Below are positions 40,700-64,000 of a stretch of DNA of 64,000 bases, in pieces; positions within the stretch are counted from its first letter, which is position 1; each line of letters opens with the position of its first letter. Made by a program: the position numbers and the translations under genes. The notes below the pieces were generated by a model. That model was not told where the DNA came from and did no database searches. It saw only the letters and a program-made list of their open reading frames with translations. The DNA is from Halocaridina rubra (lineage: Eukaryota > Arthropoda > Malacostraca > Decapoda > Atyidae), in NCBI GenBank assembly GCA_037179515.1, contig JAXCGZ010015118.1, forward strand, positions 159,501 through 223,500. Direction: 5' to 3'.

Positions 40700-42125
40700 A
40701 AGGCTTTTGGTAATCTATTCACATTCACTTCTGGATGGAAGATACATATCACAAAACATCCTTTGATTCCACTTCAGTTCCCATAAGTCCAAGCTAGAAG
40801 ATTAAATATACTAATAAATACTTATTTGTTCCCTAGCAGCCTGCCCGAACAGCCCAAAGTCCCTAAGAAAGATCACTGGTGATCCTGGGCTTACCATAGA
40901 CTATAGTAGGGTGTATGTTGTGTTTTTGGCATGTGTGATTTCTAAGCAGTGCAATCATCCATAATTTTTTTCATCCTGGACAGGCTTCATTAAAGGGCTG
41001 GATGGTGTCCTCATAGAGCTTCTCAGGTTTTCGTTTTCCGCAAGTGGCAGGGTTTGGTTGTTGCAGTCTTTTTGCTGCTGCTCCTTCCAAGTTGCCTGTC
41101 ATCTCATGCACAGCTCCAGAGGGTGGACCTACGCTGAAAACACTGTCATTCCAGGTCCTGTACTTTATAAGAGGCTTTAGGGATAGTGATACATTTGAGG
41201 CATGATTTAATCAAGAACTATACCATTAAAATATACAGGGGAAATAAATTTTAAATATATAAGCTATACTGTATTTATATGAATATACGATTGACCTTTG
41301 CTCACTTAAGATATACCTAGATGTGGAGGCATATATCCTGCATACACATACCTCATGTCATAGACCTGAAGGAAGCTATTAAAATAGTAAATACAAAATG
41401 CTTTTATTAGGTGAAAAACTGAAGTATCCAGCACTGCATATCCATTGTCACCTATGTCCAATATTCACAAATATAACTTCTAAAGGACACAATATCCTCA
41501 GGACAGGTTATATACTTCACATAAATATCCTAATTTTGTAGTATTTTAAAGTAAATCTCACTTGGAGTAAAGCCGAAACTTGAAAACTGATACAAATTTT
41601 AACCAGTTCCATATACTTCACATAAGCTTTGATTTTTACCACAGAATTAATTATTACTTACATAGGGCACAATTTTCACCCCGTAATTGTGTTCATGCAG
41701 TATAACAAATATTTTTCTTATCACAGCTCCATATCCATAAGTTAAAAATATAAGATAAAGCATAATTTTTGGGCATAATAAGATACGTATACAGAGTAAA
41801 GTAATGTAGAAGAGTACATTATTTCCAATTTCACTATTCATTTAAACCTGTGGCAAATTACTGTATACCGTTCACCTTACCACTCTATGATAATTCGCCT
41901 ATCTTAAAGGTCATTCCTGTCAAAAGAAGGCTACAACTATCATACTGTTGATATTGATTTGAATACTGTATAGATGTTGATCTAATAGACATGGAAATGA
42001 AAGAGAACTAGAAGGCATATTGACAATACATTTCTTATTACTATGGGTATAAAAGTATTTTTAAATGTCATAATATTAACAAATATGACGACTGCAAATG
42101 CAACCAAGCCAACTGATTAAAGTCT
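40700..42125. other. Region downstream of CDK1, no clear repeat
   Basis: 40900-41180 is a GC-richer, unrecognised stretch. The AT-rich rest probably includes the CDK1 3' UTR. Confidence 0.45.
41403..41408 (-). promoter_or_regulatory. Candidate CDK1 polyadenylation signal
   Basis: TTTATT on the + strand is AATAAA on the CDK1 strand, about 725 bp after the stop. It is the nearest canonical signal I saw. Confidence 0.35.
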
Positions 42126-42130
42126 ACTTC

Positions 42131-62780
<20,650 letters not shown>

Positions 62781-62819
62781 TGTTCTCTGAAAGAATAGGA
62801 ATCATTATCTAGATAACAC

Positions 62820-63415
62820 AGTATGCAACTTTTCTCTTGATCTCTGCTCCTTACACTTAGAAATTATGTATATCATTAAAATAAAATGTCAATATGTTCC
62901 ATAAGAATCGTCTACAAGCAGTGTAAAATAAAATATTGAACGGACAGAAACTTCACTACTCACCCTGGCAATGGGTCCAGAAATAAAAGAAAAACAATCA
63001 ATGTGTCATAGAGTCTACTATGAACAAGAAAAATACCGACCTGAATGACCATAGAAACCAGGAACACATCAAACAGAATTTCACTACGACTTCCCAATAC
63101 TTTACACACCGCATCCATATTCCTTCACTCCCCACCCCCTAAGCATAAAATCCCCACTCCCATCTTGTGACTCATCCTTACTACTTTATCCTATAAACAT
63201 TACAGATTATACTGTCGACACTCGTTAATATACAAAACCAAAACAAGTGTTAATAAATCCTCAAATGCAGGCAATTATTAATACTGTATCTAACAAGAAC
63301 TAAGCTAATTTACACCACACCTCCCCTTGATCTCTAGATCAGTCTAATCTTCATCTCTAAAATTTCCCATGATATAATCTCTCATTCCCCTCAATGTGAT
63401 ACCTCACTTTCTTCA
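62820..63415. other. Upstream of CDK1 coding exon 1, no recognisable feature
   Basis: This is 5' intron or promoter-side sequence. I could not identify the non-coding first exon. Confidence 0.4.
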
Positions 63416-63419
63416 CTAT

Positions 63420-63960
63420 CCACCACCTGTCACAGATCCAAGATGTGTTGCAGCATTCCCATTGACAAAAATGTTATTCTGTTTGGGGAGCTACCACTAA
63501 GACTCAGACAAACAGAATACAAAAGCTTAATAATTTTGCAGCTCGAGATGCCCTGGGAGGAATAAGAAATATGACCACATCACACCAGCTCTCAATAAAC
63601 TTGGGTGGCTGCGGGCAGAAAACAAGGTTGCTTATGCTATTTATGTTTTTGTATACAATATTTTGGACCATCATTATCCTAGCTGGCTATTTGATTTAAA
63701 AACAGTCAGGGATATAAGGGGAACCAACACAAGACAGAGCAGTGAGCTCTTTATTCACAGAACAAACACAGACGCAGGTTCAAAGATGATCACTATTAAA
63801 GGGCCAACACTATGGAACAATATTCCAGAGCATCTTAAAAATGCATCCTCCTTCACAGCTTTCAAAAGCAAACTATATAGTTTTCTTTTGGACAAATAGT
63901 TGCTGCTCACACATAAACTAAACTTAATGATTTAATGCAATTTCCTTTAACACTAACCTC
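63420..63960 (+). mobile_element. LINE C-terminal fragment
   Basis: Reads HITPALNKLGWLRAENKVAY near 63575-63635, then frame 63663-63899 with DHHYPSWLF, then GPTLWNNIPEHLKNASSFTA and FKSKLYSFLL, the classic C-terminal end of a LINE reverse transcriptase ORF. One frame change separates the two pieces. Confidence 0.82.
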
Positions 63961-64000
63961 TCTATATGAAAACTGATATCGACTTATCTGGTCTCTAAGT

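Overview
This is an intron-rich, AT-rich animal nuclear genome segment. Two conserved host genes, long (TA)n tracts and many decapod-style non-LTR retrotransposon and Tigger/pogo fragments suggest an arthropod, most likely a decapod crustacean. The organism call is inference from the gene and repeat types.

Host genes. On the + strand the window holds the 3' part of an MSL1 (male-specific lethal 1) orthologue: five coding exons at 3787-5038, 15221-15351, 16930-17054, 17311-17511 and 21284-21353. They join in frame to 592 codons plus stop. The large exon carries a Ser/Pro/Lys heptad repeat and a bipartite nuclear localisation signal, and the last three exons make the PEHE domain. The 5' exons with the coiled coil lie before the window. 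On the - strand is a complete CDK1 (cdc2) gene: six coding exons from ATG at 62780 to stop at 42131, joining exactly to 299 residues. The genes are convergent, with about 20.8 kb between their stop codons. MSL1 scaffolds a histone H4K16 acetyltransferase complex and CDK1 drives mitotic entry; nothing here shows that they work together.

Repeats. Everything else recognisable is mobile or repetitive. The main family is a Tigger/pogo DNA transposon with ends resembling CAGTAATCCCTCGTTTATCG and TA target sites, in seven forms: 1-447, 570-3646, 8885-11646, 25577-27377, 27460-28878, 28883-30354 and 31109-32797. Two copies carry a decayed DDD transposase, two keep only a short N-terminal DNA-binding reading frame, one carries a foreign protein-like insert, one has expanded its subterminal repeat into an 8-unit array, and one is split by nested insertions. 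A second Tigger lineage is at 11659-14096, and fragments of a third are near 19.4, 24.2, 32.8, 35.7 and 58.9 kb. A 2.2 kb non-coding element with about 150 bp terminal inverted repeats lies at 33416-35621.

Retrotransposon fragments of at least three non-LTR groups (RTE-like, CR1-like, Jockey-like) fill the introns and the intergenic space. tRNA-derived SINEs occur singly, in tandem and as a near-perfect palindrome. Stretches with nothing recognisable are listed as such. All gene models come from reading splice sites and protein similarity by eye; no database search was run.
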